64,000 nt of DNA from Rhodocytophaga aerolata (GTDB lineage Bacteria; Bacteroidota; Bacteroidia; Cytophagales; 172606-1): the NCBI RefSeq assembly GCF_030503435.1, contig NZ_JAUKPO010000001.1:744001-808000 (forward strand), given 5' to 3'. Under the pieces are notes generated by a model. That model searched no databases. It was not told the DNA's origin and saw only the letters and a list, made by a program, of their open reading frames with translations. How positions within the stretch are numbered: the first letter of the stretch is position 1; each line of letters opens with the position of its first letter. A program made the translations under genes and the position numbers. Below, one piece after another: positions 33,663-43,277 of this stretch.

Positions 33663-34178
33663 ATGAAAACGATCACAACAGAAGAAGCGTTAAGGCAAAT
33701 ATATGCGAAAATAAACGGAATTAAATATGCCATGCTTACCTCCGTTGGCCAGGATGGCTTATTGCGCAGCCGCCCGATAGCGTCTACAGAAGCTGAACAA
33801 AATGGAGAACTCTGGTTTTTTGTTTACGACGATTCAGATAAGGCGAATGAAGTGGCCAGACATTCGCAGGTAAATCTTTCTTATTCAGATAATGCAGGTA
33901 CTCACGTATCTATATCTGGTATTGCCAGGATAGTACAAGACCGGCAGCGAATGGAACGTTTGTGGAATCCGTTGTTCCGGGCATGGTTTCCCAAAGCATT
34001 GGATGAGCCAGGGATTGCGCTGCTATGTGTAACTATTGAAGAAAGTGAATTCTGGGATACCACTTCCAGCAAAGTAGGGCAATTATTCCAGATGGCGAAA
34101 TCCATTTTAACAGGTTCACAGGCAAACCCTGCCGAACATAAAGAAATTAAACTAGGAACGGCTACCGGGAATTCCTAA
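33663..34178 (+). CDS. Pyridoxamine 5'-phosphate oxidase-like general stress protein
   Basis: The 171-residue product (ATG at 33663; a TTG directly before it is an alternative) has the split-barrel flavin fold of the general stress protein 26 group. LTSVGQDGLLRSRPIAS and WFFVYDDSDKANEVARHSQVNLSYSD are the typical strands, and RLWNPLFRAWFPKALDEPGI is the family-specific segment. Related proteins bind FMN or F420; the reaction is not known. A strong terminator follows at 34201. Confidence 0.88.
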   Translation: MKTITTEEALRQIYAKINGIKYAMLTSVGQDGLLRSRPIASTEAEQNGELWFFVYDDSDKANEVARHSQVNLSYSDNAGTHVSISGIARIVQDRQRMERLWNPLFRAWFPKALDEPGIALLCVTIEESEFWDTTSSKVGQLFQMAKSILTGSQANPAEHKEIKLGTATGNS

Positions 34179-34200
34179 TCTAAATAATATTTACTACTGC

Positions 34201-34238
34201 AAAAACCCACAATTTGATATGATGATTGTGGGTTTTTT
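34201..34238 (+). terminator. Strong intrinsic terminator
   Basis: A perfect 13-bp stem (34201-34213 with 34225-34237), 11-nt loop and a T6 run, 22 bp past the stress-protein stop. It separates that gene from the small secreted protein gene downstream. Confidence 0.88.
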
Positions 34239-34283
34239 ATTTATTTACGTCTCCTTAGTATAGTAATTTACAATCCTAGACTT

Positions 34284-34649
34284 ATGTTACACATCCGGAC
34301 ATTCTTTGTAGTTATTGTTAGTATCTTGTTATCAGCCTGTTTCCATAGCTTGCAAGCTCAAATCCTGAATACTAAACTTCAGGTGACCGTACGCGACGAC
34401 TCAGGTAATTTGGTAGAAGGAGCCAGTATACGCCTGTTTACATCAGAGGAAGATTATAACAAAGAACAAAACCAGGTAGGCAAAACCATCCGGACAGATG
34501 AAAAAGGCCGGGCGAGTTTTGATACTCTGGAACCTAAAATCTATTATATCATTGTAGAAAAAGGAGATATGGATAATAGTGACGGGGGCACAAAAACTGA
34601 AGCGCTTACGCCAAAACGGATAAATAAAATAACTATTATAATCTCGTAA
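34284..34649 (+). CDS. Small secreted protein with carboxypeptidase-regulatory-like domain
   Basis: A 121-residue protein with a signal sequence. FVVIVSILLSACFHSLQAQ offers either a lipobox (LSAC, Cys19) or a normal cleavage after LQAQ (about 26). The mature part, TKLQVTVRDDSGNLVEGASIRL to GRASFDTLEPKIYYIIVEKG, is a transthyretin-like beta sandwich of the carboxypeptidase-regulatory type, here alone rather than as part of a receptor. In this group such domains are structural or mediate protein contacts. Partner unknown. Confidence 0.75.
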   Translation: MLHIRTFFVVIVSILLSACFHSLQAQILNTKLQVTVRDDSGNLVEGASIRLFTSEEDYNKEQNQVGKTIRTDEKGRASFDTLEPKIYYIIVEKGDMDNSDGGTKTEALTPKRINKITIIIS

Positions 34650-34670
34650 CCTGCTTCCTATTAAACAGCA

Positions 34671-34698
34671 ATACCATCTCCCTGGCAGAAGATGGTAT
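34671..34698. terminator. Inverted repeat between convergent genes, possible terminator
   Basis: A perfect 9-bp stem (ATACCATCT at 34671-34679 with AGATGGTAT at 34690-34698) with a 10-nt loop, between two convergent genes. It lacks a T run, so terminator function is uncertain. Confidence 0.35.
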
Positions 34699-34754
34699 CG
34701 TTAAGTGTATATTTACAAAGGCTTTTTAAGGGAATTTAATCAGCTTGTTTTCTA

Positions 34755-35348
34755 TCAGTATAAGGTCTTTTTGCTAGCAACTACGGCTTCCTGTAATTCT
34801 ACACGCTGGCCATTAATTTTTCCGACAATGAAAGCATCGGCAATACCCATTTTTTTAATATCATTATTGAAAGCCTGAGCGGTTTTGAAGTTTCTGAATT
34901 TCCCCAGTGTATATTTATCCATTGTATCCACCTGCTCCTTCTTCAACCTGGCTAGTTCTTGCATATATTGATTCATATTAAAATGCTCGAAAGCACCTAT
35001 CTGCACTTCAAAGAATACCCCTTCTTGTGTATCGGATTGCTCACTTAAGGTATTGTTGATAGTTACTAAGCTATCAATTGTTGGTTTTAACCCATTAAGT
35101 TCGCTTAACTGGACTTTCAATTGCCGGTTATCCTGCGCTACTTGAGGCCATTTTCCAAATAATGGCTCATTCACCTCCGATAGAATAATATAACCAAGGC
35201 TCAGTACAAAAAGAATGGCAAATATGATAGTGGTGGTAATAAATATTTTGCTCTTAGATGCCAGTTCTTCATTTTCGCTTTCCAGATCCAGTTTTTCGTT
35301 TTCCAGTTCCAGATATTCCTGATGGGTAAACTCGTTTGTTGCTTCCAT
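34755..35348 (-). CDS. Single-span membrane protein with coiled coils and SPOR-like domain
   Basis: A 197-residue protein. Residues 8-32 form an acidic coiled coil (repeated LELENEKLDLESENEEL pattern) on the cytoplasmic side, residues 33-57 cross the membrane, 70-105 form a second coil, and 110-185 match a SPOR-like fold: GVFFEVQIGAFEHFNM, then YTLGKFRNFKTAQAFNNDIK and DAFIVGKINGQRV. SPOR domains bind glycan strands stripped of stem peptides, usually at division sites. The topology suggests a link between cytoplasm and wall. No operon partner is seen. Confidence 0.75.
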   Translation of the reverse strand: MEATNEFTHQEYLELENEKLDLESENEELASKSKIFITTTIIFAILFVLSLGYIILSEVNEPLFGKWPQVAQDNRQLKVQLSELNGLKPTIDSLVTINNTLSEQSDTQEGVFFEVQIGAFEHFNMNQYMQELARLKKEQVDTMDKYTLGKFRNFKTAQAFNNDIKKMGIADAFIVGKINGQRVELQEAVVASKKTLY

Positions 35349-35654
35349 ATCTTAAAATTAAGGATATTATCAGCCTCAGAAAGTTGAGTTTTCCTCAAAA
35401 TAGCAGTTGTACCAAAGTTTATTTTTTTTATAGCTGGTTGGTAGCTCTAATCTTATTTTTACCTACTATGTTCGGTACATAAATATGCCAGAAGTGGTAC
35501 AAAAGCCCTTGCAGCTACCTGTTTATGAAAGCATTAGTAAATCAAACAATCCCACTTCTTATAAAAGTAAATGTAAGATGCCATGTATTCTATCGACAAT
35601 TGGCAGATCAGGTACACGAAAAAAGCCACAATTGTTACTCATTGGCTGCTCTTT
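35349..35654. other. Intergenic region, no gene seen
   Basis: The 306 bp between two minus-strand genes contain no convincing coding frame, RNA or hairpin. A plus-strand frame from 35485 runs into the antisense of the aminotransferase gene and shows no recognisable features. Confidence 0.4.
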
Positions 35655-36740
35655 CTATTTTTCCAGCCGCTTAAGTTCGTCGATCAGGCGTTGCGTTTGC
35701 TCTATAGTAACAGCCGGAAAATTGGCAATACGAATCTGCTTCTCTTTGTAACTGCCATAGCCACTGCCAACTACATTTCCTGTTTGTGTCAGCTTTTGAA
35801 TAAGATCTGTAGAACCGCCAGCCACATCTGCAACAACCACTGTTGGCGACTGATGGTCCGGATTTTGAACAAATGCTTTTACGTTCTCACTTTGTTTCAG
35901 GTAGGTATATAGCATAGTTGCTTTTTGCTCGGCTTCCTGCCGTATGGCGGCTATGCCTTTTTTGTTCATATCTTCTGCTATTTTCCCAAGCAAATAGATT
36001 CCTACTACGTTTGGCGTGGCGGGCGTTTCAAAGGTTTTGAACTTACTCCATAAGGAAGGCAGGCTATGATAAGTGCCTACGGTAAGCCCTTTCTGCTTCA
36101 ATAGTTCGGATTTCTGCAAGCATTTATCATTCACAATCCATACGCCCAACCCGGCAGGCATACCAAATCCTTTTTGCACGGAAAAGAAGGCACAATCTAT
36201 TAGTTGAAAATTAAGATCAGGATAGGGAGCGGAGGACACCATATCTACAGCAAAAAGCTTATCAGTATATTTTTGCTTTAACGTATGCATATCCGCTACT
36301 GGCATAGTAACCCCAGAACTTGTTTCATTATGAGTAAGGCAAACAAGCTCTGCTCCGGCAGGAATTGTCACCTGCGCCAGATCAAAGCCCTTACCAAACG
36401 GCATTTCCAGTTTATTGGCTTTTTTACCTAATTCACCGGCAAACTCGTAAAAACGTTTGGAGAAGGAGCCATTCACCAGGTGAAAACTTTCTTTCTCTAC
36501 ACAACTCTGTAAAATCCGTTCCCATATTTCGGTAGCAGAGCCGGTAAAGAGCACAGCAAAGTTATCCGGAATAGAAAGTAACGTCTTGAGTTGTTCGTAG
36601 GTAAACTGGTAAATAGCCTTGAATTGCTTGCTCCGGTGTGAGATTGAACCAATCTGCTCCCTCAATGCCTGTTGTAAATGCGTTTCAAAGGATGGATACA
36701 AATGAGCCGGACCTGGCGTAAAGAATGTCTTCTGCTGCAC
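35655..36740 (-). CDS. SerC-like class V aminotransferase
   Basis: The 361-residue PLP enzyme starts at a GTG (36740). FTPGPAHLYP at the start, SHRSKQF (35-41), FTGSATEIWERIL and the cofactor lysine Lys190 in FFSVQKGFGMPAGLGVWIV place it in the class V group near phosphoserine aminotransferase. SerC makes 3-phosphoserine from 3-phosphohydroxypyruvate with glutamate. The nearby fusion at 37.7 kb supplies the steps before and after, which supports this role although alanine-glyoxylate aminotransferases share the fold. The two genes are on the same strand with an intervening plus-strand gene, so they are not one operon. Confidence 0.82.
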   Translation of the reverse strand: MQQKTFFTPGPAHLYPSFETHLQQALREQIGSISHRSKQFKAIYQFTYEQLKTLLSIPDNFAVLFTGSATEIWERILQSCVEKESFHLVNGSFSKRFYEFAGELGKKANKLEMPFGKGFDLAQVTIPAGAELVCLTHNETSSGVTMPVADMHTLKQKYTDKLFAVDMVSSAPYPDLNFQLIDCAFFSVQKGFGMPAGLGVWIVNDKCLQKSELLKQKGLTVGTYHSLPSLWSKFKTFETPATPNVVGIYLLGKIAEDMNKKGIAAIRQEAEQKATMLYTYLKQSENVKAFVQNPDHQSPTVVVADVAGGSTDLIQKLTQTGNVVGSGYGSYKEKQIRIANFPAVTIEQTQRLIDELKRLEK

Positions 36741-37019
36741 GGAATAGGTGATTAAATGTTACTTACAATATGGCCTAAAGTTAGAAACTTTAGTTTGTGG
36801 AATAAAACAACTGATACACTTTTTCATCACTAGCATTTCCACACCTGATTTACAGGCCATTATATCAGGCAAGTAGATTTCTTACAGAATTTATTAAAAA
36901 TATTACATGCTAATGGTTTACTTCCTGTTCATTTTGTAATCAAGGAATGTAATTAGCTACTAAATTACGGCCTGATATAATTTAACTCAACAAAACCTTT
37001 ATTAAATTACTTTACAACA

Positions 37020-37604
37020 ATGAAAAACAAATTATCTGTCTTATTTGCCCTATGCCTGATGATCTTCTTTGCTCAATCTGCAAAAGCCCAGTATGAAAAA
37101 GGAGATATATTAATTAACCCAGGTATTTCTATCGGGGGATATGGCTATTACAATTATGGCTTATACAGTAATTCCGGAGGATTTTTGCCCCTAACCATTA
37201 ATGCCGAATACAGCATTAACGATATGTTTAGTGTAGGCGGATATGCCGGGTATTATTCCCGTACCTACAAATATAGCAATGATTATAAAGACAGATGGAC
37301 GGCTTTATCTATTGGTGCAAGAGGTACGTTACATGCCAGTGGTTTATTAAACGATCAACTTGATTTGAATATCAATGAAGAAAAGCTTGATATTTATGCT
37401 TCTTTATTGCTAGGCTTTGAAACATATTCCTGGAAGGTAGACGAAAAATGGGGTGGCTCTAATTACTATAACAATGGCAGCCGTGTATTTCCTGGGTTAA
37501 CGTTTGGTGCAAGATATTTCTTTACGCCTAAATTCGGTGGCTACCTGGAACTTGGCCGTAATGCTTTTGGCTACTTAAACTTAGGTGTTTCCTTTAAACT
37601 ATAA
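37020..37604 (+). CDS. Outer-membrane beta-barrel (porin-like) protein
   Basis: A 194-residue protein with a signal peptide (to about residue 23, AKAQ). The mature part has alternating aromatic and polar strands (for example GDILINPGISIGGYGYYNYG, NAEYSINDMFSVGGYAGYYSR, FGGYLELGRNAFGYLNLGVSFKL) typical of small 8-stranded barrels of the OmpA/OmpW-like fold. The last strand ends in Leu after Phe-Lys, acceptable for BAM. Function unknown. The gene ends at a strong shared terminator. Confidence 0.82.
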   Translation: MKNKLSVLFALCLMIFFAQSAKAQYEKGDILINPGISIGGYGYYNYGLYSNSGGFLPLTINAEYSINDMFSVGGYAGYYSRTYKYSNDYKDRWTALSIGARGTLHASGLLNDQLDLNINEEKLDIYASLLLGFETYSWKVDEKWGGSNYYNNGSRVFPGLTFGARYFFTPKFGGYLELGRNAFGYLNLGVSFKL

Positions 37605-37634
37605 TTTTCTTCTCTCATACATATACACAATTGC

Positions 37635-37665
37635 AAAGAGCCGCAGTAGTTTACTGCGGCTCTTT
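37635..37665. terminator. Bidirectional terminator
   Basis: A perfect 14-bp GC-rich stem (37635-37648 with 37652-37665) with a GTT loop, then T-rich sequence on the plus strand. It serves the barrel gene and probably the convergent serB-serA fusion. Confidence 0.88.
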
Positions 37666-37696
37666 ATTTTTATACTTACTATATCCTTGAGAATTA

Positions 37697-39595
37697 TTAG
37701 TATAGCATCCGGAATTTTATGGTATGGGATATATTTTTAAGTTCTGTAATTACTTCTTTGTTATATACTTTATTGATATCTGTAATTACATAGCCTAATT
37801 TTTCATTAGTCTTGAGATATTGGCCGGCAATGTTAATGTGGTGTCTGGCCAGAATACTATTAATCTGGGCAAGAATGCCAGGCACATTCTCATGGATATG
37901 AATCATGCGGTGCGCATCAGTTAATTCTGGCAATTGCAGGTTCGGGAAGTTTACACTCATAAAAGTGTTTCCTTTATTAATGAACTCTACAATTTTACCA
38001 GGAACAAAATTAGCAATATTCACCTGTGCCTCTTCAGTGCTTCCACCAATATGAGGCGTAAGTATTACATTCGGCAAGCCGCGTAGTTCATTTAAAAATT
38101 CCTCTTTATTCGTTTTAGGTTCGTAAGGGAATACATCAATAGCTGCGCCAACTACTTTTTTACTCTTAATGGCGGCTACCAACGCAGGAATATCCACCAC
38201 ATGGCCACGGCTCAGGTTCAGGAAAATAACGCCATCTTTCATCATCGCAAACTCCTTTTCTCCTATCAGGTTCTTATTGGCTGCCCGGCCGTCTACATGC
38301 AGGGAAACAATATCTACTGTGTTAAGTAATTCTTGCAGCGTATTACACCGTTTTACATTACCCAGAGCTAATTTCTCCACCACATCGTAGTAATATACCT
38401 CCATACCCAACGACTCGGCTAGCACAGAAAGCTGGGCACCAATATTACCATATCCTACTAAGCCTAGTTTTTTGCCTCTTATCTCAAAACTATTCTTCGC
38501 CGATTTATCCCATTTACCCTGGTGCATCCCCTGGCTTTTGTCCGGAATATTACGGATCAGCATAATAATTTCGCCTATAACTAGTTCTACCACGCTGCGG
38601 GTATTGCTGTAGGGTGCATTAAAGGCAACAATTCCTTTTTCAAGGCAAGCATTCAGATCAATCTGGTTGGTGCCAATACAGAAGGCCCCAATACACATTA
38701 ACTTATTGGCATGCTCCAGTACTTTTCTGGTAACCTGGGTTTTAGAGCGGATACCTAAAATAGTCACATCTTTAATCCGTTCGCAAAGTTCATCCTCATC
38801 CAGGCCGCCGGCTACTACTTCTACTTTGTATCCTTCCTTCCGGAAAATCTCTACAGCTCTTGGGTGAATGTTTTCCAGTAGCAATACGCTTATCCGGTTT
38901 TTCGGATACGATAAACTCATCGGTAACTTATTGTGATACAGGAACTCATCAAGGCTAGGCGCAATATGATCGGCTTTGCTTAGTACACGTTCGCGTTCTA
39001 CATTTTCTGTAAAGGCATAAAATTTATTTGCTAACCCAGCTTCTTTTATCTCATAATCTGTGTAGCCATCGCCAATTACGTAAATATCGCCTTGCAAACT
39101 CAAGCTTTTTATCTGCTCTACCTTTCCTTTATTGGCACACAAGCGGTTGCTGCGGTCGAAACCGATAATATTTCCTTTCTCATCGTATACAAAGGTATTG
39201 GCAAATATATTTTCTTCTTTTATTCCGAAGGCTGTTACTATTGGTGTAATAAACTCCTTAAACCCATTGGATATGATTAAAATATTACTGGCAAACTCTT
39301 TAAAAAATTTCTTATTCCGCTCAAAAGAATCTGATATTTTAGTCCGTAAGCGTTCAATTAACAAAGGTAAATGTGCTTTGTTTGCCTCTAATAAAGCAAT
39401 TCTTTTCTCTAACGATTGAGTAAAAGACAATTCACCATTCATGCCCAGATCGGTAATGTGCTTGATCTCCTGAAGGATTTCTTCCTGCCGTGGATTATTT
39501 TGCAAAGAGATAGCACCTAGTTCGTCCATTGCTTCTACTTTGGTAAAAGTGCTGTCAAAATCAATAATGATGTACTTATTGAGGGTATTGTCCAT
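37697..39595 (-). CDS. SerB-type phosphatase fused to D-3-phosphoglycerate dehydrogenase (SerA)
   Basis: This 632-residue protein has two enzymes. Residues 1-225 are a HAD-IB phosphatase like SerB: DFDST at 12-16, IISNG near 107-111, Lys in ANKGK (154-158), and VIGDGYTD at 173-180. Residues about 235-545 are SerA: IGAFCIGTNQIDL, the Rossmann GYGNIG (381-386), LNLSRGHVVD and LTPHIGGSTEEAQ. Residues about 560-632 (IHIHENVPGILAQINSIL) are an ACT domain that senses serine in classical SerA. Together they oxidise 3-phosphoglycerate and remove phosphate from phosphoserine. With the nearby SerC-like gene the whole pathway is covered. Whether the phosphatase uses phosphoserine is inferred. Confidence 0.9.
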   Translation of the reverse strand: MDNTLNKYIIIDFDSTFTKVEAMDELGAISLQNNPRQEEILQEIKHITDLGMNGELSFTQSLEKRIALLEANKAHLPLLIERLRTKISDSFERNKKFFKEFASNILIISNGFKEFITPIVTAFGIKEENIFANTFVYDEKGNIIGFDRSNRLCANKGKVEQIKSLSLQGDIYVIGDGYTDYEIKEAGLANKFYAFTENVERERVLSKADHIAPSLDEFLYHNKLPMSLSYPKNRISVLLLENIHPRAVEIFRKEGYKVEVVAGGLDEDELCERIKDVTILGIRSKTQVTRKVLEHANKLMCIGAFCIGTNQIDLNACLEKGIVAFNAPYSNTRSVVELVIGEIIMLIRNIPDKSQGMHQGKWDKSAKNSFEIRGKKLGLVGYGNIGAQLSVLAESLGMEVYYYDVVEKLALGNVKRCNTLQELLNTVDIVSLHVDGRAANKNLIGEKEFAMMKDGVIFLNLSRGHVVDIPALVAAIKSKKVVGAAIDVFPYEPKTNKEEFLNELRGLPNVILTPHIGGSTEEAQVNIANFVPGKIVEFINKGNTFMSVNFPNLQLPELTDAHRMIHIHENVPGILAQINSILARHHINIAGQYLKTNEKLGYVITDINKVYNKEVITELKNISHTIKFRMLY

Positions 39596-39653
39596 AGAGT
39601 TTTGGTAGTATAAAAAGTATCCGTTTTCGGGCCGAAAAGTTACGAATTGTTTT

Positions 39654-40619
39654 TTAAACCCTCTCTAAAAATTTTAGGGCACGCTCTTCAGACCAGAATT
39701 TGCCAGATAAACTATTGCTGTAAAACCCGCAATGCCCTCCTTCTTCCGGTGCTTCCAGGTATACATGCGGGAGGTCTTTTACAATGGAGAAAGGAAAACA
39801 CTCGGGCGAAAGGAAAGGATCGTTTTTAGCATTAACAATGAGCGTAGGAATAGCAATGCCTTTTAAAAAATGCTTGGAACTGCACTGCGTCCAGTAATCT
39901 ACGGCGTCTTTAAACCCATGCAAAGGCGCAGTGTATTTATCATCAAAATCTTTGAAAGTTTTTATTAGATGGTAATCCTTGTCATTTATTTTATCGGGCA
40001 TTAGCAGAGCCTTGCCCTTCACTTTTTTACGCAGGTGTTTCAAAAAGCGACTCATATATACTTTATTGCCAAACCCTGCCATTTTGGTAGAACCAGATTG
40101 CAGGTCGCAAGGCACCGAAAATACCACCGACCGCTTTATCTGAGGCCTAAGGTCGGCTCCCCTTTCACCTAAATACTTGAGCGTAAGATTACCTCCCAGG
40201 CTAAACCCTATCAGTACAATACTATCATAGGCTTTTTGCGTTAACACATGGGCAATCACCTCTTCCAGATCTTCCGTAGCTCCGCTATGATAAAAACGCA
40301 GGTTTTTATTGATTTCTCCCCCACACCCCCTAAAATTCCAGGCAAGGGCATCCCATCCTTGCGCGTTCAGCTCTTTTACCATGCCCTTAACATAGGGTCG
40401 CTGAGAATCGCCTTCCAAGCCATGGGACAGTATGGCTATGCGGTTATTTCCCTTGCTTGACCAATCCAGGTCAAGAAAATCATTGTCTGAAGTGATCAGC
40501 CGTTCACGTTTATATGTCACCCCCTCCACTTTTCGGAACAGACCCGGAATAATGGTTTGCAAATGGGCGTTAAAGAGATAGAAAGGAGATTTATAATCGG
40601 AAGTTGGAATGACAGGCAT
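39654..40619 (-). CDS. YheT-like alpha/beta hydrolase
   Basis: From the ATG at 40619 the product has 321 residues; the frame is open to 40733, but MPVIPTSDYKSPFYLFNAHLQTI is the usual start of the family. Motifs are FNAHLQTIIPGLFRK, SHGLEGDSQRPYVKG, WNFRGCGGEINK, the nucleophile elbow IGFSLGGNLTLKY, and EGGHCGF carrying the catalytic His. YheT/ABHD1-3-like proteins hydrolyse esters such as lipids. It follows the serB-serA gene in the same direction but is transcribed before it. Substrate unknown. Confidence 0.88.
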   Translation of the reverse strand: MPVIPTSDYKSPFYLFNAHLQTIIPGLFRKVEGVTYKRERLITSDNDFLDLDWSSKGNNRIAILSHGLEGDSQRPYVKGMVKELNAQGWDALAWNFRGCGGEINKNLRFYHSGATEDLEEVIAHVLTQKAYDSIVLIGFSLGGNLTLKYLGERGADLRPQIKRSVVFSVPCDLQSGSTKMAGFGNKVYMSRFLKHLRKKVKGKALLMPDKINDKDYHLIKTFKDFDDKYTAPLHGFKDAVDYWTQCSSKHFLKGIAIPTLIVNAKNDPFLSPECFPFSIVKDLPHVYLEAPEEGGHCGFYSNSLSGKFWSEERALKFLERV

Positions 40620-40812
40620 GAAGTTTAATGGGTTGATGTGCTGATAGGCGGATAGGCTAATTACTACTACATCTTCATAAAGTAAAAAGAAAATGTATCC
40701 AAAAAGTTCAAAACAAAAGCGGTACGGATGCATACACCCATACCGCCTGATTTATATTCTAACTGACTGCCTGTTCATCAGCACATTTGCACATAAATTT
40801 ATCAGCACATCG

Positions 40813-41691
40813 TTATGCTTTGCCCAATGCTTTTAACATAGTATCGCCGATTAATGCCGGAGATTCTACTACATGAATGCCGCATTCACGCATAATGCGC
40901 ATTTTTGCCTCTGCTGTATCATCGGCACCGCCAATAATAGCGCCTGCATGGCCCATTCTTCTGCCTTTAGGAGCTGTTTGACCTGCAATAAAGCCAACTA
41001 CTGGTTTTTTGTTCCCGGTCTCTTTTATCCACCGGGCAGCCTCCGATTCCATACCTCCACCAATTTCGCCAATCATTACGATTGCTTCCGTTTCAGGGTC
41101 GTTCATTAACAATTCTACGGCCTCTTTGGTAGGTGTACCAATAATAGGATCTCCCCCAATACCAATGGCTGTAGAAATCCCTAAACCAGCTTTCACAATC
41201 TGGTCGGCTGCTTCGTAGGTTAATGTACCGGATTTGGAAACTATACCTATTTTACCTTTTTTAAATACGAACCCAGGCATGATTCCTACTTTTGCTTCTT
41301 CAGGCGTAATAACGCCGGGACAGTTTGGACCTATCAGCCGTATATCTTTTCCTTTCAGATATTCTTTTGCATAGATCATATCTTTGGTAGGAATACCTTC
41401 CGTAATAGTAATAATTACTTTTATACCTGCATCTGCTGCTTCCATAATGGCATCGGCAGCAAAGGCTGGCGGCACAAAAATAATGGATACATCCGCACCG
41501 GTCTTTTCTACAGCCTGCTGAACAGTATTGAATACCGGCCTGTCCAGATGGGTGTTTCCACCTTTTCCGGGCGTAACGCCACCTACCACATTCGTACCAT
41601 ACTCAATCATTTGCTGGGCGTGAAAACTGCCTTCGGAGCCCGTAAAGCCCTGTACGATAACTTTAGAATTTTTATTGACCAGAACGCTCAT
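40813..41691 (-). CDS. sucD: Succinyl-CoA synthetase alpha subunit
   Basis: A 292-residue subunit of the citric-acid-cycle enzyme that makes ATP or GTP while releasing succinate from succinyl-CoA. The CoA-binding Rossmann start ([19 protein letters not shown]), [20 protein letters not shown] and the phosphorylated His248 in [13 protein letters not shown] are intact, and the length matches SucD. The beta subunit sucC is not in the window; in this group they are often apart. It has its own upstream region. Confidence 0.96.
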   Translation of the reverse strand: MSVLVNKNSKVIVQGFTGSEGSFHAQQMIEYGTNVVGGVTPGKGGNTHLDRPVFNTVQQAVEKTGADVSIIFVPPAFAADAIMEAADAGIKVIITITEGIPTKDMIYAKEYLKGKDIRLIGPNCPGVITPEEAKVGIMPGFVFKKGKIGIVSKSGTLTYEAADQIVKAGLGISTAIGIGGDPIIGTPTKEAVELLMNDPETEAIVMIGEIGGGMESEAARWIKETGNKKPVVGFIAGQTAPKGRRMGHAGAIIGGADDTAEAKMRIMRECGIHVVESPALIGDTMLKALGKA

Positions 41692-41936
41692 AGTAAAAAG
41701 AAAAGTTTTGGCAAAAATAGAGTTTATCTACAGAAAGAAAAACCGGAATGGTAATTTAATTCTGCCTGGCAGAACAAAGTTTTTTAATTGGCCCGTTTTT
41801 TTATCCATTTTTATTGGTGTTATTGACTTGCAATCCCATTAGAAAGCCTAAAAAAGAGGGTTGCGCAACTTTTTAGACTAGTACACGATATGTACTATAC
41901 CGACCTTCTTCCACCTGATAAAACCTTGCCCGGCAT

Positions 41937-43277
41937 ATGCAACGAAAAACCGTCCGTATCATTCAAAAACTAAGAAGGCCTTTTATTCAGTTTATACAAC
42001 TGGAGCAATCCAGTGGCATTATACTTATTGGGGTTACTTTTTTATCGCTGATGCTGGCAAACAGCCAGTATAGTGAGCCTTTTCTGGCACTTTGGGAAAA
42101 ACATTTATCTATCAATTTTGAAAACTTCCACTTCGATCATTCCCTGCTGCACTGGATAAATGACGGATTGATGGCTATTTTCTTTTTGCTGGTAGGCCTG
42201 GAAATTAAGCGGGAGTTGCTGGAAGGAGAACTATCTAGCGTCCGGCAAGCGATGTTTCCTATATTTGCTGCCCTTGGCGGAATGATCGTGCCAGCCATTA
42301 TCTACTCTTTATTTAATTTAAATACGGCTACTTCTTCGGGCTGGGGCATACCGATGGCTACCGATATTGCTTTTGCCCTGGCTATCCTCTCTCTGTTAAG
42401 CAACCGGGTACCTGTTTCCTTAAAAATATTTTTAACAGCATTAGCTATTATTGATGATTTAGGGGCAGTTATAGTAATTGCTGTATTCTATACGGCTGAT
42501 TTGTCTTTGCCTTATTTATTTAAAGCGTTGCTTGTATTTTTGGGGTTACTGCTGCTAAACAGGATTAAGGTAAAAAAGCTGTTCATTTATGTGGTACTGG
42601 GCATTCTCCTTTGGTATTTTATGTATGAATCGGGGGTGCATGCTACGGTAGCTGGTGTATTACTAGCTTTAACTATACCCTACAAAACGATGCTTCCCAA
42701 AGACAAATTGGTGCATATGCTGCAGAACAAATTTTCCCAGATCCGGAAAAACGTTCCCTCTCCTGAAACAACCTCCCGTATGATTATGGAAGAAATAGAA
42801 GAGGTAGTGGAAAAAACCAGTTCGGTATCTCAGAAACTGGAACATACACTGCATGGGTATGTGCTCTACTTAATCATGCCTATTTTTGCCTTGGCTAATA
42901 CCGGATTAGTGCTGGAAACTGAGTCATTTTCAGAAGTGCTGTCACCTGGCGGCATTGGCATTTTTTTAGGACTCGTACTTGGGAAGCCTCTGGGTATTTG
43001 CCTGTTTTGCTGGTTAGCTGTTAAAACGAATATATCCTCTTTTCCTGAGTACACAACCTGGCAGCATATTATTGGGGCAGGCTTTCTGGGAGGTATTGGT
43101 TTTACCATGTCTATATTTATTACGCTGCTTGCTTTTCAAAATGCTGATCAGCAGAATATGGCAAAACTAGCTGTGTTATTTGCTTCTTTAACAGCGGCCA
43201 GTATCGGGTATATTATTTTAAGGAACAGCAAAGCAACAATACCGGACGAACAACTGGAAGAAGAAGAAATAATGTAG
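41937..43277 (+). CDS. nhaA: Na+/H+ antiporter NhaA
   Basis: A 446-residue antiporter. The signature ATDIAFALAIL (Asp143) and AIIDDLGAVIVIAVFYT (Asp173, Asp174) contain the ion-binding aspartates, spaced as in E. coli Asp133, Asp163 and Asp164. DGLMAIFFLLVGLEIKRE and GVHATVAGVLLALTIPY are further family motifs. Relative to E. coli it has a charged cytoplasmic insert (about residues 255-302) and a slightly longer tail. NhaA exports sodium in exchange for protons at alkaline pH. The DUF481 gene follows on the same strand after 158 bp. Confidence 0.96.
   Translation: MQRKTVRIIQKLRRPFIQFIQLEQSSGIILIGVTFLSLMLANSQYSEPFLALWEKHLSINFENFHFDHSLLHWINDGLMAIFFLLVGLEIKRELLEGELSSVRQAMFPIFAALGGMIVPAIIYSLFNLNTATSSGWGIPMATDIAFALAILSLLSNRVPVSLKIFLTALAIIDDLGAVIVIAVFYTADLSLPYLFKALLVFLGLLLLNRIKVKKLFIYVVLGILLWYFMYESGVHATVAGVLLALTIPYKTMLPKDKLVHMLQNKFSQIRKNVPSPETTSRMIMEEIEEVVEKTSSVSQKLEHTLHGYVLYLIMPIFALANTGLVLETESFSEVLSPGGIGIFLGLVLGKPLGICLFCWLAVKTNISSFPEYTTWQHIIGAGFLGGIGFTMSIFITLLAFQNADQQNMAKLAVLFASLTAASIGYIILRNSKATIPDEQLEEEEIM

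Noticed and set aside
35485-35751. Plus-strand ORF in the 35.4-35.7 kb gap
   Set aside because: It has no recognisable motif, becomes antisense of the aminotransferase gene, and shows Ser/Arg-rich composition typical of shadow frames.
35655-39595. serC-serB/serA as one operon
   Set aside because: A plus-strand barrel gene with a bidirectional terminator lies between them, so they cannot share a simple transcript.
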